From the NCBI RefSeq assembly GCF_003797145.1, contig NZ_RKMG01000006.1:24039-88038 (forward strand): DNA of 64,000 nt. The letters are read 5' to 3'. This stretch comes from Aerococcus agrisoli (GTDB lineage: Bacteria; Bacillota; Bacilli; Lactobacillales; Aerococcaceae). The notes below the pieces were generated by a model. It was not told the DNA's origin, made no database searches, and was given only the letters and a program-made list of their open reading frames with translations. The stretch's first letter is position 1; each line of letters starts with the position of its first letter. Both the position numbers and the translations under genes were made by a program. Shown here piece after piece: positions 36,161 to 44,880 of this stretch.

Positions 36161-37111
36161 ATGACTGAAAACATTGTAAAAGTAGAACGTGTCAAAAAGA
36201 TTTATAAGCAAAGTCGTAGCGAACAAGTCGTTGCCGTGAATGATGTTTCTTTTACCATCAAAAAAGGGGAAACCTTTGGCCTAGTTGGGGAATCTGGTTC
36301 AGGTAAATCCACAACTGGTAAATTATTGATGGGCTTAGAAGATATCACTGATGGGAAAATTACCTTCATGGGGCACGATGTTGCTGCTATTAAAGGACGT
36401 AAAGATCTACTTGCTTTCCGAAAAAATATCCAAATGATCTTCCAGGATCCATATGCTTCTCTAAATCCACGTATGACCGTAAAAGAAATTATCGGCGGGC
36501 CTATGCGTATTCACGGTTTGGTCAAAAGCCAAGGTGAACAAGACGCAGCCGTGTATGACTTAATGGAACAAGTTGGTTTGGATCCTGCATATGCGAACCG
36601 TTATGCGCGTGAGTTTTCTGGCGGTCAATGTCAACGTGTAGGGATTGCGCGTGCATTGGCTTTACAACCAAAATTAATCATCGCTGACGAAGCCATTTCT
36701 GCACTAGATGTGTCTATTCAAGCGCAAATTGTTAACTTGTTACGTGAATTGAAGAAGACAAATGATTTAACTTACCTATTCATTACCCATGATTTATCCA
36801 TGGTAAAATACATCTCTGACCGTATTGGGGTAATGAGCCAAGGGCGTTTGGTTGAATTGGCGCCAGCTGATGAAATCTACAATAATCCTTTACATGATTA
36901 CACAAAATCATTGTTATCCGCTATTCCAACAGCAGACCCAGAATCAGAACGAGTACGTCGTCGTATTCATTTCGATGGTTTGACATATACAGATGCAGAA
37001 TATGCAGAATGTAGTTTAGTTGAAATCGCACCTGATCATTTTGTATATTGTCACCCTAGTGAAGTGGCAGATTATGAAAGAAAAGCAAATGCGGTCTTTA
37101 GCTTGGTTTAA
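36161..37111 (+). CDS. dppF: Peptide ABC transporter ATPase (DppF type)
   Basis: 316 residues from ATG 36161 (AGAGGGGG at about 36146-36153). Walker A GESGSGKSTTG, Q-loop IFQDPYASLNPRM, signature FSGGQCQRVGIARAL, Walker B LIIADEAISALDVSIQ, H-loop FITHDLSMVKYI. The signature has Cys where Gln or Arg is usual, and Walker B ends DEAISALD as in many DppF proteins. Last gene of the operon; a terminator follows 20 bases on. It completes a five-part peptide importer. Confidence 0.92.
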   Translation: MTENIVKVERVKKIYKQSRSEQVVAVNDVSFTIKKGETFGLVGESGSGKSTTGKLLMGLEDITDGKITFMGHDVAAIKGRKDLLAFRKNIQMIFQDPYASLNPRMTVKEIIGGPMRIHGLVKSQGEQDAAVYDLMEQVGLDPAYANRYAREFSGGQCQRVGIARALALQPKLIIADEAISALDVSIQAQIVNLLRELKKTNDLTYLFITHDLSMVKYISDRIGVMSQGRLVELAPADEIYNNPLHDYTKSLLSAIPTADPESERVRRRIHFDGLTYTDAEYAECSLVEIAPDHFVYCHPSEVADYERKANAVFSLV

Positions 37112-37131
37112 TATAAAATTGCTTATTTTTT

Positions 37132-37164
37132 CCTCCATTACCTAGCCGGTAGTGGAGGTTTTTT
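37132..37164 (+). terminator. Rho-independent terminator of the peptide operon
   Basis: CCTCCATTACC / GGTAGTGGAGG stem with loop TAGCC and a T run. Confidence 0.85.
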
Positions 37165-37250
37165 ATTGATAAAATTGTCGATGATTTGACTTTTTTGCAA
37201 GGTGACAATGCGCAGAAATCCCTAAATATAGGGATTAGTAGGGTACAATT

Positions 37251-37264
37251 TGAAAGCGTTAACA
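37251..37264 (+). promoter_or_regulatory. cre (CcpA) site
   Basis: TGAAAGCGTTAACA fits TGWAARCGYTWWCW at every position; one of three cre-like sites in the ~500 bases before the GPH symporter gene. Confidence 0.65.
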
Positions 37265-37490
37265 TGACCGAAGGGGTATAAAATACAATTATTGTTTTAT
37301 TTTTATGCGGACAAAAAATGCATAAAAATAGACGATATTTCGTGAAAAGTTATGCGATTTTGGCGATGTAGCAAGTTTTCTATCGCACAAGTCAAAGTTG
37401 GCGATTGACGATAAAATATCGCTTTCTGCAATAAAATGTTGCACTTGATTAAACTTGTGAATTTCTTCACTACCTTTTAGAAATAAAGGT

Positions 37491-37504
37491 TGTAAACGTT
37501 TTCT
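37491..37504 (+). promoter_or_regulatory. cre (CcpA) site
   Basis: TGTAAACGTTTTCT fits the consensus at every position. It lies about 160 bases before the symporter start. Confidence 0.65.
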
Positions 37505-37568
37505 TTTCTTCGTATAATGACCATATTGAAAGTTCGAATGTTGCAAATTATTTTTTTTAGTTAAAAAT

Positions 37569-37582
37569 TGAAATCGTTTACA
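37569..37582 (-). promoter_or_regulatory. cre-like (CcpA) site
   Basis: On the minus strand TGTAAACGATTTCA, one mismatch from consensus (A for Y at position nine). Closest of the three to the symporter gene, so a good roadblock or repression site. Confidence 0.55.
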
Positions 37583-37666
37583 TTCATTATACATTCGGAC
37601 TTCTTGCTTTCGCGAAGCAAACTAGTTGGTTACTGATTACTTCTTCAATAGATGGGAGAAAAGAAA

Positions 37667-39121
37667 ATGGCACAAAATGTAAATGCACCAGTTGAGCAAT
37701 ACCATAACGCAAAACAATGGGAAATTGCTTTATTCTCACTTAACAACTCTGCTTCAAACTTATATCTTTTCGCTTTTGGTTTCTTAACTTACTACGCAAC
37801 AGGTGTTGTAGGTTTTGCTACTTTGACAGTTGCCTCATTATTGGGTGCAGCGCGTTTATTCGATGGTTTGATTGACCCTATGATCGGGGTTATCATGGAC
37901 CACGTTGATACTAAATGGGGTCGTTTCCGTCCAATCATGTTAATTTCAAACATCGGTTTGGCATTATCATTTGCTTTATTATTCTCAACTCACTTGTTTG
38001 ATGGTGGTATGAAATTTGTGATTTACTTTATCGCATTGATTTTCCACAAAATCGTGTACTCTTTCCAACAAACAGTAACGAAAGCAGCGCAACCCGTTTT
38101 AACAAACAACCCTAAACAACGTCCATTATTCTCAATTTACGATACAATCTTTTCTTCAATTGGGATCTTCTCATTAGGACAAATGCTTATTGCTAACTGG
38201 TTAGCACCTCGTCACGGGGGCGAATTTAATGCAGCATTCTTTGGTGAATTTATTACAGGTATGGTTGTCCTTTCATTTATTTTAACTGTCCTAGCAATGA
38301 TTGGTATTGCCCGTAAAGATAACAAAGAATACTTTGGTTTAGGTGCAAATTCAGTTGAAACGAAATCAATCAAAGATTACTGGTCAGTTGTTAAAGGCAA
38401 CCGTCCTTTACAAGTATTAGCATTAACTTCAGCTTTAGTTAAATTCTTATCTACTGCTATCGGGGACCAAGTATTCTTAGTATTAATCTTTGGTATTGTT
38501 TTAGGTAACTATGGTATTTCAGGTACCTTAGGTTTGATCCAAATTGTTCCTAACTTGTTATTAGTTGCAGCATTCTCAATTTTAGCTTCTCGTACTTCAT
38601 TGAAAAATGCTTACATGGCTTCATTAACCTTGTTAATTATTTCAGTTTCAACAATGGGATTAATCCTATATACATCACCAGACACAACTCAAATTTTTGC
38701 TAACGGTGGTTTAGCAATGTACGCATTCTCAGCTGGTTACATCGGCTTCAAGATTGCAGCAAGTTACCCAACTTCAATCGTATTAACAATGGCTGCAGAT
38801 ATTTCGGACTACGAAACTGCACGTTCAGGTCGTTTCGTATCTGGTTTAATCGGTACAGTATTCTCACTAACTGACTCAATCTCAACATCATTAGCACCAA
38901 TTATGATTGGTTGGTTGATGATTGGTATCGGCTTCACAGATGCTTACCCAGGTCCAGATGAACCACTTTCAGATGGTTTATTCTCAGCCGCAACAACGTT
39001 ATTAGTTATCCTACCTGTTGTTATTTCAATCATCGCAATGTTCTTGATGACTCGCTACCCATTAAACAGACAAAAAATGGAAGAAATTCAAGAAAAAATT
39101 GCAGAACGTAAAGCAGCATAG
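37667..39121 (+). CDS. GPH-family sugar:cation symporter
   Basis: 484 residues from ATG 37667 (GGGAGA 8 bases before; the ATG at 37652 precedes this ribosome site). Twelve hydrophobic segments of the MFS_2/GPH (glycoside-pentoside-hexuronide) family, with the hallmark cytoplasmic motif GLIDPMIGVIMDHVDTKWGRFRP between helices two and three and MAADISDYETARSGRFVSGLIGTV in the C-terminal half. No fused EIIA regulatory domain, unlike LacS. No glycosidase or isomerase gene lies next to it, so its sugar is unknown. Three cre-like sites upstream point to tight catabolite repression. Confidence 0.88.
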   Translation: MAQNVNAPVEQYHNAKQWEIALFSLNNSASNLYLFAFGFLTYYATGVVGFATLTVASLLGAARLFDGLIDPMIGVIMDHVDTKWGRFRPIMLISNIGLALSFALLFSTHLFDGGMKFVIYFIALIFHKIVYSFQQTVTKAAQPVLTNNPKQRPLFSIYDTIFSSIGIFSLGQMLIANWLAPRHGGEFNAAFFGEFITGMVVLSFILTVLAMIGIARKDNKEYFGLGANSVETKSIKDYWSVVKGNRPLQVLALTSALVKFLSTAIGDQVFLVLIFGIVLGNYGISGTLGLIQIVPNLLLVAAFSILASRTSLKNAYMASLTLLIISVSTMGLILYTSPDTTQIFANGGLAMYAFSAGYIGFKIAASYPTSIVLTMAADISDYETARSGRFVSGLIGTVFSLTDSISTSLAPIMIGWLMIGIGFTDAYPGPDEPLSDGLFSAATTLLVILPVVISIIAMFLMTRYPLNRQKMEEIQEKIAERKAA

Positions 39122-39180
39122 AAAATATTCCACCTCAAAGAAATTTTTCAACATGCAGTACCAAACGTTCTAATATGAAA

Positions 39181-39214
39181 AATAGCCTCTTCGTGCACGA
39201 AGAGGCTATTTTTT
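39181..39214 (+). terminator. Rho-independent terminator
   Basis: AATAGCCTCTTCGTG / CACGAAGAGGCTATT, a fifteen-pair stem with almost no loop sequence, followed by a T run. Between here and 39480 I see nothing further. Confidence 0.85.
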
Positions 39215-39480
39215 TGGACATCTGGAATAGAAGTAAACTAGACCCTAAGAATTGGACCATGAGCCTTTTAAATATAAAGTTTCATATTTGAAAAAGATGG
39301 CTACTATCCAACTATGAGATCCTGTAGTAGAAAATAGGCACTATCAAAAATTATTTGAATAGTAAATAAACGGGAGTATTTATTTTAGCCACAGGCTCTA
39401 GAAAAATTCCGTCAACACGGCATTTTCAATGGATATTTCCAAAAAAAGTTATTTTTTATTAAAATATAGTGATATTTTTG

Positions 39481-39509
39481 TTGACAACTACTCAGAAATA
39501 TTCTAATAT
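39481..39509 (+). promoter_or_regulatory. Sigma-A promoter of the histidine operon
   Basis: TTGACA (39481-39486), 17-base spacer, TAATAT (39504-39509). Transcription would start near 39516 and run through the T-box leader. Confidence 0.75.
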
Positions 39510-39515
39510 AAATTT

Positions 39516-39774
39516 AATCAAATATTCATAAATGAAGAGTAAAGACAAAGAGATAGGGAATTCATTTCGAGAGAGTCTGTGGATGCTGCGAACAGATAAT
39601 GCCCCCTATGAAGACACAGCTTTATGCATTGACCTAAAGTCCGGTGGTACCGATATAACCAGAGTTACACTATAGGTGTAGACTCAATGAGGTTGCAAGT
39701 GTGAACTTGTAACAAATTAAGGTGGGAACACGTTCAGACGTCCTTAGTCCAGAAATGGATTAAGGGCGTTTTTT
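39516..39774 (+). ncRNA. T-box leader of the histidine operon (His specifier likely)
   Basis: Contains the T-box core GGTGGGAACACG (about 39721-39732), the Stem I apical region GAGAGTCTGTGGATGCTG with GAACAG, a Stem I base pair ATAGGG / CCCTAT around the specifier loop, and a terminator TCCTTAGTCCA / TGGATTAAGGG (39738-39774). In the specifier loop, GAA at 39610 is followed by GA and then CAC (39615-39617), a His codon with a purine after it, matching the biosynthetic operon behind. Uncharged tRNA-His would stabilise the antiterminator and switch the operon on. Confidence 0.82.
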
Positions 39775-39817
39775 GTATCTAAAATGAGAAAATTCGGATT
39801 TATAAAGGAGGAACAAC

Positions 39818-40624
39818 ATGGCCACATCCAACGTGCTACAACGTATCAGCTTAGCGAAAGAATATCTAGAAACAGTCTCTGCCGCAGGTTTTCGACTGAT
39901 AGACCTCAACATGGTTGAACCATTCAATACGGAAAATAAAGCCGATTATCCACAAAACATTGTCTTTGAAAAGGATGATCAAATTTATGCCATCCGGTCT
40001 GATTGGACACGATCTATCTTGAATTATAAGAATGCCTACCACTTAGACCAAGATAACTTTGGCTACTACGGACCCATGATTCGCAATCATGAATCCTCTT
40101 ATCAAGCTGGCGTTGAATTGGTAGAACCAAGTCCAGAACAAATGGCGAAAACAATTGAATTGCACTTGGATTTTGTGGAACGCATGAGTGAACGACCTTT
40201 TAACATCATCGTGGTCAACAACGAAGACCTCTTGGATATGTATATTGAAAAATTTGCCTTTAGCCAAGAAATCAAAGCCTACGTCGTTGAGAAAAACCTG
40301 TCAGCCTTAGCCAACATCCTTGGTCGTGACCATTATTTTTACAAACTAATGACCTTACCAGTTTCGCAACAATATGAGTTGGTGAACCAAGACTTCGGTG
40401 ACACCAAAGCAATGGAAGTTGTCCATCTGCTGCAAGAGCGCTTAGCCAATCGCCCAACGAAAATTGTCTTAGACTTATCGTTCCGGTCACCGCAAGCATA
40501 CTACAACGGCTTTTACTTCCAAGCATTTTTAGAAAATAACGCCAAACCTGTTTTCTCAGGTGGTCAATATGCATCCGGTTGGTTTGGCATCGGGTTGAAC
40601 TTATCAAAAGGAGGATTTCTATGA
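39818..40624 (+). CDS. hisZ: ATP phosphoribosyltransferase regulatory subunit, short form
   Basis: 268 residues with the class II aminoacyl-tRNA-synthetase-like fold of HisZ: the N-terminal helix and GFRLIDLNMVEPF, motif-2-like YAIRSDWTRSILNY, FGYYGPMIRNHESSYQAGVELV, and motif-3-like PVFSGGQYASGWFGIGLNL at the end. HisZ proteins are usually 330-390 residues, so the middle (regulatory) region is reduced. It lacks the anticodon-binding domain, as expected. It pairs with the short HisG encoded next, which needs it for activity and feedback inhibition by histidine. RBS AAAGGAGG before ATG 39818. Confidence 0.85.
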   Translation: MATSNVLQRISLAKEYLETVSAAGFRLIDLNMVEPFNTENKADYPQNIVFEKDDQIYAIRSDWTRSILNYKNAYHLDQDNFGYYGPMIRNHESSYQAGVELVEPSPEQMAKTIELHLDFVERMSERPFNIIVVNNEDLLDMYIEKFAFSQEIKAYVVEKNLSALANILGRDHYFYKLMTLPVSQQYELVNQDFGDTKAMEVVHLLQERLANRPTKIVLDLSFRSPQAYYNGFYFQAFLENNAKPVFSGGQYASGWFGIGLNLSKGGFL

Positions 40625-41229
40625 TTACGATTGCCTTGGCAAAGGGCCGCGTCTACAAGGCCTTTAATGAATTTTTGGCAGACAAAGACCTAGCTGGATA
40701 TGCCGACGGCTTACAAGAAGGCGGACGCGACTTATTCCGCGTGGTGGGTGACGTCAAATTTATCTTCGCAAAGGGTAAGGACGTCCCAACCTATGTCGAG
40801 CAAGGTGTTGCGGATCTTGGTGTAGTTGGTTCAGATACCATTACGGAAAAAACGTATAACGTCTTGAACGTATCGGAATTGCCTTTTGGGCAGTGTCGTC
40901 TGGCCATTGCGGGGCCAACTGCCCTGGACGAATCAGACATCAAAGTGGTCGCGACTTCTTTTCCCAACCTGACCCGCCAATACTTCAACCAAAACAAGCA
41001 AGACGTAGACATTGTCTTCCTCAATGGTTCGGTTGAATTGGCACCAATTCTTGGTTTGTCAGACGCCATCGTGGATATCGTGCAAACTGGTACGACACTC
41101 AAGGAAAATGATTTACGCGAGTATAAAACGATTTTACCGGTCCAGGCGCGACTGATTGCCAATAAACAGTCATTTTATATTAAAGAAGAGGGCATTTATC
41201 AATTCATGCAAGAGATAGGAGTGGTGTAA
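40621..41229 (+). CDS. hisG: ATP phosphoribosyltransferase catalytic subunit, short form
   Basis: 202 residues from ATG 40621, which overlaps the hisZ stop (ATGA). First enzyme of histidine biosynthesis: ATP plus PRPP. Short-form HisG without the C-terminal regulatory domain, hence dependent on HisZ. Motifs: ITIALAKGRVYK, FAKGKDVPTYVEQGVADLGVVGSDT and the PRPP loop DAIVDIVQTGTTLKENDL near residues 157-174. RBS AAAGGAGG at about 40607-40614. Confidence 0.93.
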   Translation: MITIALAKGRVYKAFNEFLADKDLAGYADGLQEGGRDLFRVVGDVKFIFAKGKDVPTYVEQGVADLGVVGSDTITEKTYNVLNVSELPFGQCRLAIAGPTALDESDIKVVATSFPNLTRQYFNQNKQDVDIVFLNGSVELAPILGLSDAIVDIVQTGTTLKENDLREYKTILPVQARLIANKQSFYIKEEGIYQFMQEIGVV

Positions 41230-42498
41230 GTGGACGTTGCAAGTTTTCGTGCAATTATTAAAGCGCAAAAGGCAGCCGGTTTAGATGTTGAGCGCATGCT
41301 GGCGGTGCAAAATATTATCAATGACGTACGTAGCCAAGGTGATGCGGCAGTGGTCGACTACACGAATCGTTTCGATGGCCAAAACTATACAAATGCCGAA
41401 GCATTCAGGGTTTCGCCAGATCGTTTGAAAGCATCTTGGGACGAATTAAGTCCAGAGCTGCAAGCTAGTCTAAAAACCACTAAAGCCCGTATCGAAGCTT
41501 ATGAGCGATCCATTTTGTATCAGGACATGATTGGCGAGGAAATCTCTTACGTCTATCATCCACTAGAAGTGGCGGGTTTCTACATACCCGGTGGGAAAGC
41601 CCTCTATCCATCGACCGTTTTGATGACGGTTGTGCCGGCGCTAGTGGCGGGCGTGACCAACTTTGTGGTGACCACACCCGTTTTCGCTGACACATCTATC
41701 ACCTTCGCAGCCTTGTATCTATGTGGCGTAACGGACAACGTATTTGCTATCGGTGGCGCCCAAGCAATCGCAGCTATGGCATACGGGACTGAAACGATTC
41801 CGCAAGTCGACAAGATTTGTGGCCCCGGAAACGCCTTTGTGGCTATGGCCAAGCGCCTAGTCAATGGGGATGTGGCCATCGACGCCATCGCCGGACCGAG
41901 CGAAATCCTCCTATACGTTGACGACTCAATTCCTGTAGACGCCATCGTGTACGACATTTTCGCCCAAGCCGAGCATGACCAAGCAGCCAGAACCTTCCTG
42001 TTATGTGAATCTCAAAGCTTTGCTGATAAAATTGCAGCCCGCATCGAGGCACTATTGCCAACACAAAAAAGACGCGACATTATACAAGCATCTATCACCA
42101 ACAACCACTACAGTATCGTGGACACAAGAGAGCATTTGATTGCTATCCTCAACGAGATTGCGGCCGAACACGTATCTATTCAACACCGTGACCAAGATGA
42201 GATTGTGGCGCAAGTGCAATATGCAGGGGCCGTATTCAAAGGTTACTATGCTATGGAAGCTATCGGCGATTATGTTGCCGGACCATCCCATGTTTTACCA
42301 ACGGGTGGGACTGCACGTTTTAGCCACGGCTTAACATCTAACGATTTCAGAACGGCCAACGCGGTCATCAACATTCAACACGCAACTTATGATCAAATCG
42401 CACCAGCTGGCGAATTACTGGCTGAAGCTGAAGGGTTATATGCCCACCAAGCATCCATTGCCATTCGAAAGGCGGAATCACCATATGACGAAAAATGA
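41230..42498 (+). CDS. hisD: Histidinol dehydrogenase
   Basis: 422 residues from GTG 41230, directly after the hisG stop. Oxidises histidinol to histidine in two NAD-dependent steps. Motifs: YIPGGKALYPSTVLMTVVPA, DKICGPGNAFVAMAK, IAGPSEILLYVDDS, AQAEHDQAARTFLL (zinc ligands Gln, His), and GPSHVLPTGGTARFSHGL. Full length. Overlaps hisC by 14 bases. RBS GGAGTGGTG upstream. Confidence 0.93.
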   Translation: MDVASFRAIIKAQKAAGLDVERMLAVQNIINDVRSQGDAAVVDYTNRFDGQNYTNAEAFRVSPDRLKASWDELSPELQASLKTTKARIEAYERSILYQDMIGEEISYVYHPLEVAGFYIPGGKALYPSTVLMTVVPALVAGVTNFVVTTPVFADTSITFAALYLCGVTDNVFAIGGAQAIAAMAYGTETIPQVDKICGPGNAFVAMAKRLVNGDVAIDAIAGPSEILLYVDDSIPVDAIVYDIFAQAEHDQAARTFLLCESQSFADKIAARIEALLPTQKRRDIIQASITNNHYSIVDTREHLIAILNEIAAEHVSIQHRDQDEIVAQVQYAGAVFKGYYAMEAIGDYVAGPSHVLPTGGTARFSHGLTSNDFRTANAVINIQHATYDQIAPAGELLAEAEGLYAHQASIAIRKAESPYDEK

Positions 42499-43528
42499 TT
42501 ACCTCAATCAAATTGCCAGTATCGACAATGATACGCAAACGATTATGAACCGCAACACTTCACCTATACGACCATTATCAGACCAAGCCATCATCGAAGT
42601 GGTCTTGGATACACCTTACAACCAATATCCTGAAGACCAGGAAGCAAATTTCAAACAAGCGTATGCGGATTACAATGGCTTCAATGTCCAAAACGTAGCT
42701 GTAGCCAATGGGTCAGATGAATGGATTCAAAAACTGATCATTCAATTTGGTAAGGATGGCGTGTTGGCCGATGCCCCTGATTTTTACATGTATGAAGATT
42801 ATTCTAGACAATTAGGCTATCCATTTAACACTGTATCAGCCAATGAAAACTATGAATTTTCAGCATCTGCCATTATTCAAGGGCTCGACCAATATAAACC
42901 GTCCATTTTGTTCATCTCTAATCCACATAATCCAACAGGCCAACAATTCTCAAGTTTGTTTCTGCAAAATATTGCGGATGCCTGCCAAGCACGAGACGTG
43001 ATTTTTGTCATCGATGAAGCTTATGTGGAATTTGCCGATGATTATGATCGTCCGAAAAACGCCAATGTCGTCTATATCCGGACCCTATCTAAGATTTACG
43101 GAATTGCTGGATTACGAGTGGGGATTGCCTTAGCCAAAGGACCTATTTTTGACAAATTAGTGGACATTAACCATCCCTACCCAATCAACAGTTTATCCTT
43201 AAATTTAGCTAGCAAGTTGTTTGAAGATACGGCGAAATTAGATGATTGGATTGACTATCAAAAAGACTTACAAGTCCAATTGGTGGCAGCCTTTGACCAA
43301 GTGGCTGATATCGTAAATATCATTCCTTCAAAGACCAACTTCGTATATATGTATGGGGAAAATGTAGATGCATTTGCCAAATTCATGACGGCAAAAGGTT
43401 ATATCGGCCGAACTTACGAAACAGACGGCATCATCACAGCCGCACGTTATTCGATTATCGATAAGAAAGATTATCCACAATTAGCAGCAACCATCAAAGA
43501 ATGGAGGGACCAATTTACCAATGAGTAA
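42485..43528 (+). CDS. hisC: Histidinol-phosphate aminotransferase
   Basis: 347 residues from ATG 42485 (AAAGGCGG upstream; a long in-frame opening in hisD is not a start). PLP-dependent class I/II aminotransferase of the short HisC type: NRNTSPIRPL (substrate loop), VANGSDEWIQ, SNPHNPTGQQF, VIDEAYVEFAD, RTLSKIYGIAGLRVGIAL with the PLP lysine, and an Arg near the C terminus (AARYSI). Converts imidazole acetol phosphate to histidinol phosphate. Overlaps both neighbours. Confidence 0.92.
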   Translation: MTKNDYLNQIASIDNDTQTIMNRNTSPIRPLSDQAIIEVVLDTPYNQYPEDQEANFKQAYADYNGFNVQNVAVANGSDEWIQKLIIQFGKDGVLADAPDFYMYEDYSRQLGYPFNTVSANENYEFSASAIIQGLDQYKPSILFISNPHNPTGQQFSSLFLQNIADACQARDVIFVIDEAYVEFADDYDRPKNANVVYIRTLSKIYGIAGLRVGIALAKGPIFDKLVDINHPYPINSLSLNLASKLFEDTAKLDDWIDYQKDLQVQLVAAFDQVADIVNIIPSKTNFVYMYGENVDAFAKFMTAKGYIGRTYETDGIITAARYSIIDKKDYPQLAATIKEWRDQFTNE

Positions 43529-44135
43529 TAGTCAAGAATTTAAAACAAATCCAATTAAAGAACGTGAAACCAAAGAAACCAGCATCAAATTGGCTTTAAG
43601 CAAAAAAGATGGGACCCAAGAAGCCGGGGCATCAACCATCAAAACAGGGGTTGGTTTCCTAGACCATATGCTCACTTTGTTTGCCTTCCATTCAGGTTTA
43701 GATTTGTATGTGGAAGCCAATGGGGATACTTGGGTTGACGATCATCATACAACGGAAGATATCGGTATTCTACTAGGTGAGGCGATTCGGGATTTATATA
43801 CGAGCTTACCGTCTTATGAACGTTACGGCTTTTATTTCCTACCCATGGATGAGACCTTGAGCCGCGTGGTGCTTGATTTATCCGGACGTCCGGTCTGCAG
43901 CTTTAATGCCGCGTTTTCAAGAGAAAAAGTAGGTACTTTTGATACGGAGCTTGTGGCGGAATTCTTTTATGCAGTAGCCATGAATAGCCGCATGACCTTG
44001 CATATCGATTTACTGAAAAATGGTAATACCCATCATGAGATTGAAGGTATTTTCAAAGGCTTTGCCAGAGCGTTGGCGATTGCCTTGGCCCCAACTGAGG
44101 GTGGGGTACCATCGACAAAAGGGCTTATTCAATAG
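43521..44135 (+). CDS. hisB: Imidazoleglycerol-phosphate dehydratase
   Basis: 204 residues, monofunctional form without a phosphatase domain. Manganese-site motifs: GVGFLDHMLTLFAFHSGLDL, DDHHTTEDIGILLGEA (HHxxED) and the second HHEIEGIFKGFARAL, giving the two-fold repeat of this enzyme. Start ATG 43521 inside hisC (8-base overlap). The next gene begins 44 bases on; in most his operons hisH sits here, but there is no room for it. Confidence 0.93.
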   Translation: MSNSQEFKTNPIKERETKETSIKLALSKKDGTQEAGASTIKTGVGFLDHMLTLFAFHSGLDLYVEANGDTWVDDHHTTEDIGILLGEAIRDLYTSLPSYERYGFYFLPMDETLSRVVLDLSGRPVCSFNAAFSREKVGTFDTELVAEFFYAVAMNSRMTLHIDLLKNGNTHHEIEGIFKGFARALAIALAPTEGGVPSTKGLIQ

Positions 44136-44179
44136 GCGTTAAGTACTTTTCACATAAATAGTAGGAAAGGAGCTAGGAC

Positions 44180-44878
44180 ATGGACATTATTCCAGCGATT
44201 GATTTGATTGGCGGCAAGAGCGTGCGATTGAGTCAGGGCGATTATGATCAACAGATTGATATGCCGATGTCGGTGACGGAGGCGTTGGCTTATTATAGCC
44301 AGTTTCCGCAGGTGCGCCGGATTCACGTGGTGGATTTGATTGGGGCGGCTGAGCAGATGGCGATGGAGACGTCGACGATTAGTGAGATTAAGGCGGTGAG
44401 TCAGCTACCTTTGGAATTGGGTGGTGGCTTGCGTGACCAGGCGACGCTTGAGACTTATGACAAGCTTGGTATTGATTACTTTATTCTCGGTTCTCGGGCC
44501 ATTATGGATGTGCCTTGGCTGAGAGAGATGGTAGCTTTGTATCCCAACCGGATTTTTGTCGGCATCGATTGTAAGGATGAAGATATTTATATTAATGGTT
44601 GGAAGGAAAATTCTGGTCGCCAGATTGATGAATATGTGGCGGAGATTGAGGATTTACCGATAGCAGGTATTATTTATACGGATATTTATAAAGATGGGAT
44701 GAAGCAGGGCCCAAATGTTGAACGAACAGGTAAGTTGCAAGAGATTACTCACCACGATGTGATTGCAAGTGGTGGGGTGCGGAGTCGACATGACTTGGAC
44801 GCACTTGAAGCTGTTGGTATTGGACAAGCGATTGTGGGCAAGGCTGCTCAGGATCCGGCATTTTGGAAAGGACTATAA
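44180..44878 (+). CDS. hisA: ProFAR isomerase (HisA)
   Basis: 232 residues of the (beta-alpha)8 HisA family: N-terminal IIPAIDLIGGKSVRLSQGDY with catalytic Asp8 or so, HVVDLIGA, LGGGLRDQATLE, and the second-half TDIYKDGMKQGPNVE and SGGVRSRHDLDAL phosphate loops. Isomerises ProFAR to PRFAR. RBS AAAGGAG. Codon use differs from neighbours: many G-ending codons (GCG, ACG, TTG, CAG) compared with the A/T-ending codons of hisF, so it may have a different history in the operon. Confidence 0.92.
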   Translation: MDIIPAIDLIGGKSVRLSQGDYDQQIDMPMSVTEALAYYSQFPQVRRIHVVDLIGAAEQMAMETSTISEIKAVSQLPLELGGGLRDQATLETYDKLGIDYFILGSRAIMDVPWLREMVALYPNRIFVGIDCKDEDIYINGWKENSGRQIDEYVAEIEDLPIAGIIYTDIYKDGMKQGPNVERTGKLQEITHHDVIASGGVRSRHDLDALEAVGIGQAIVGKAAQDPAFWKGL

Positions 44879-44880
44879 AA

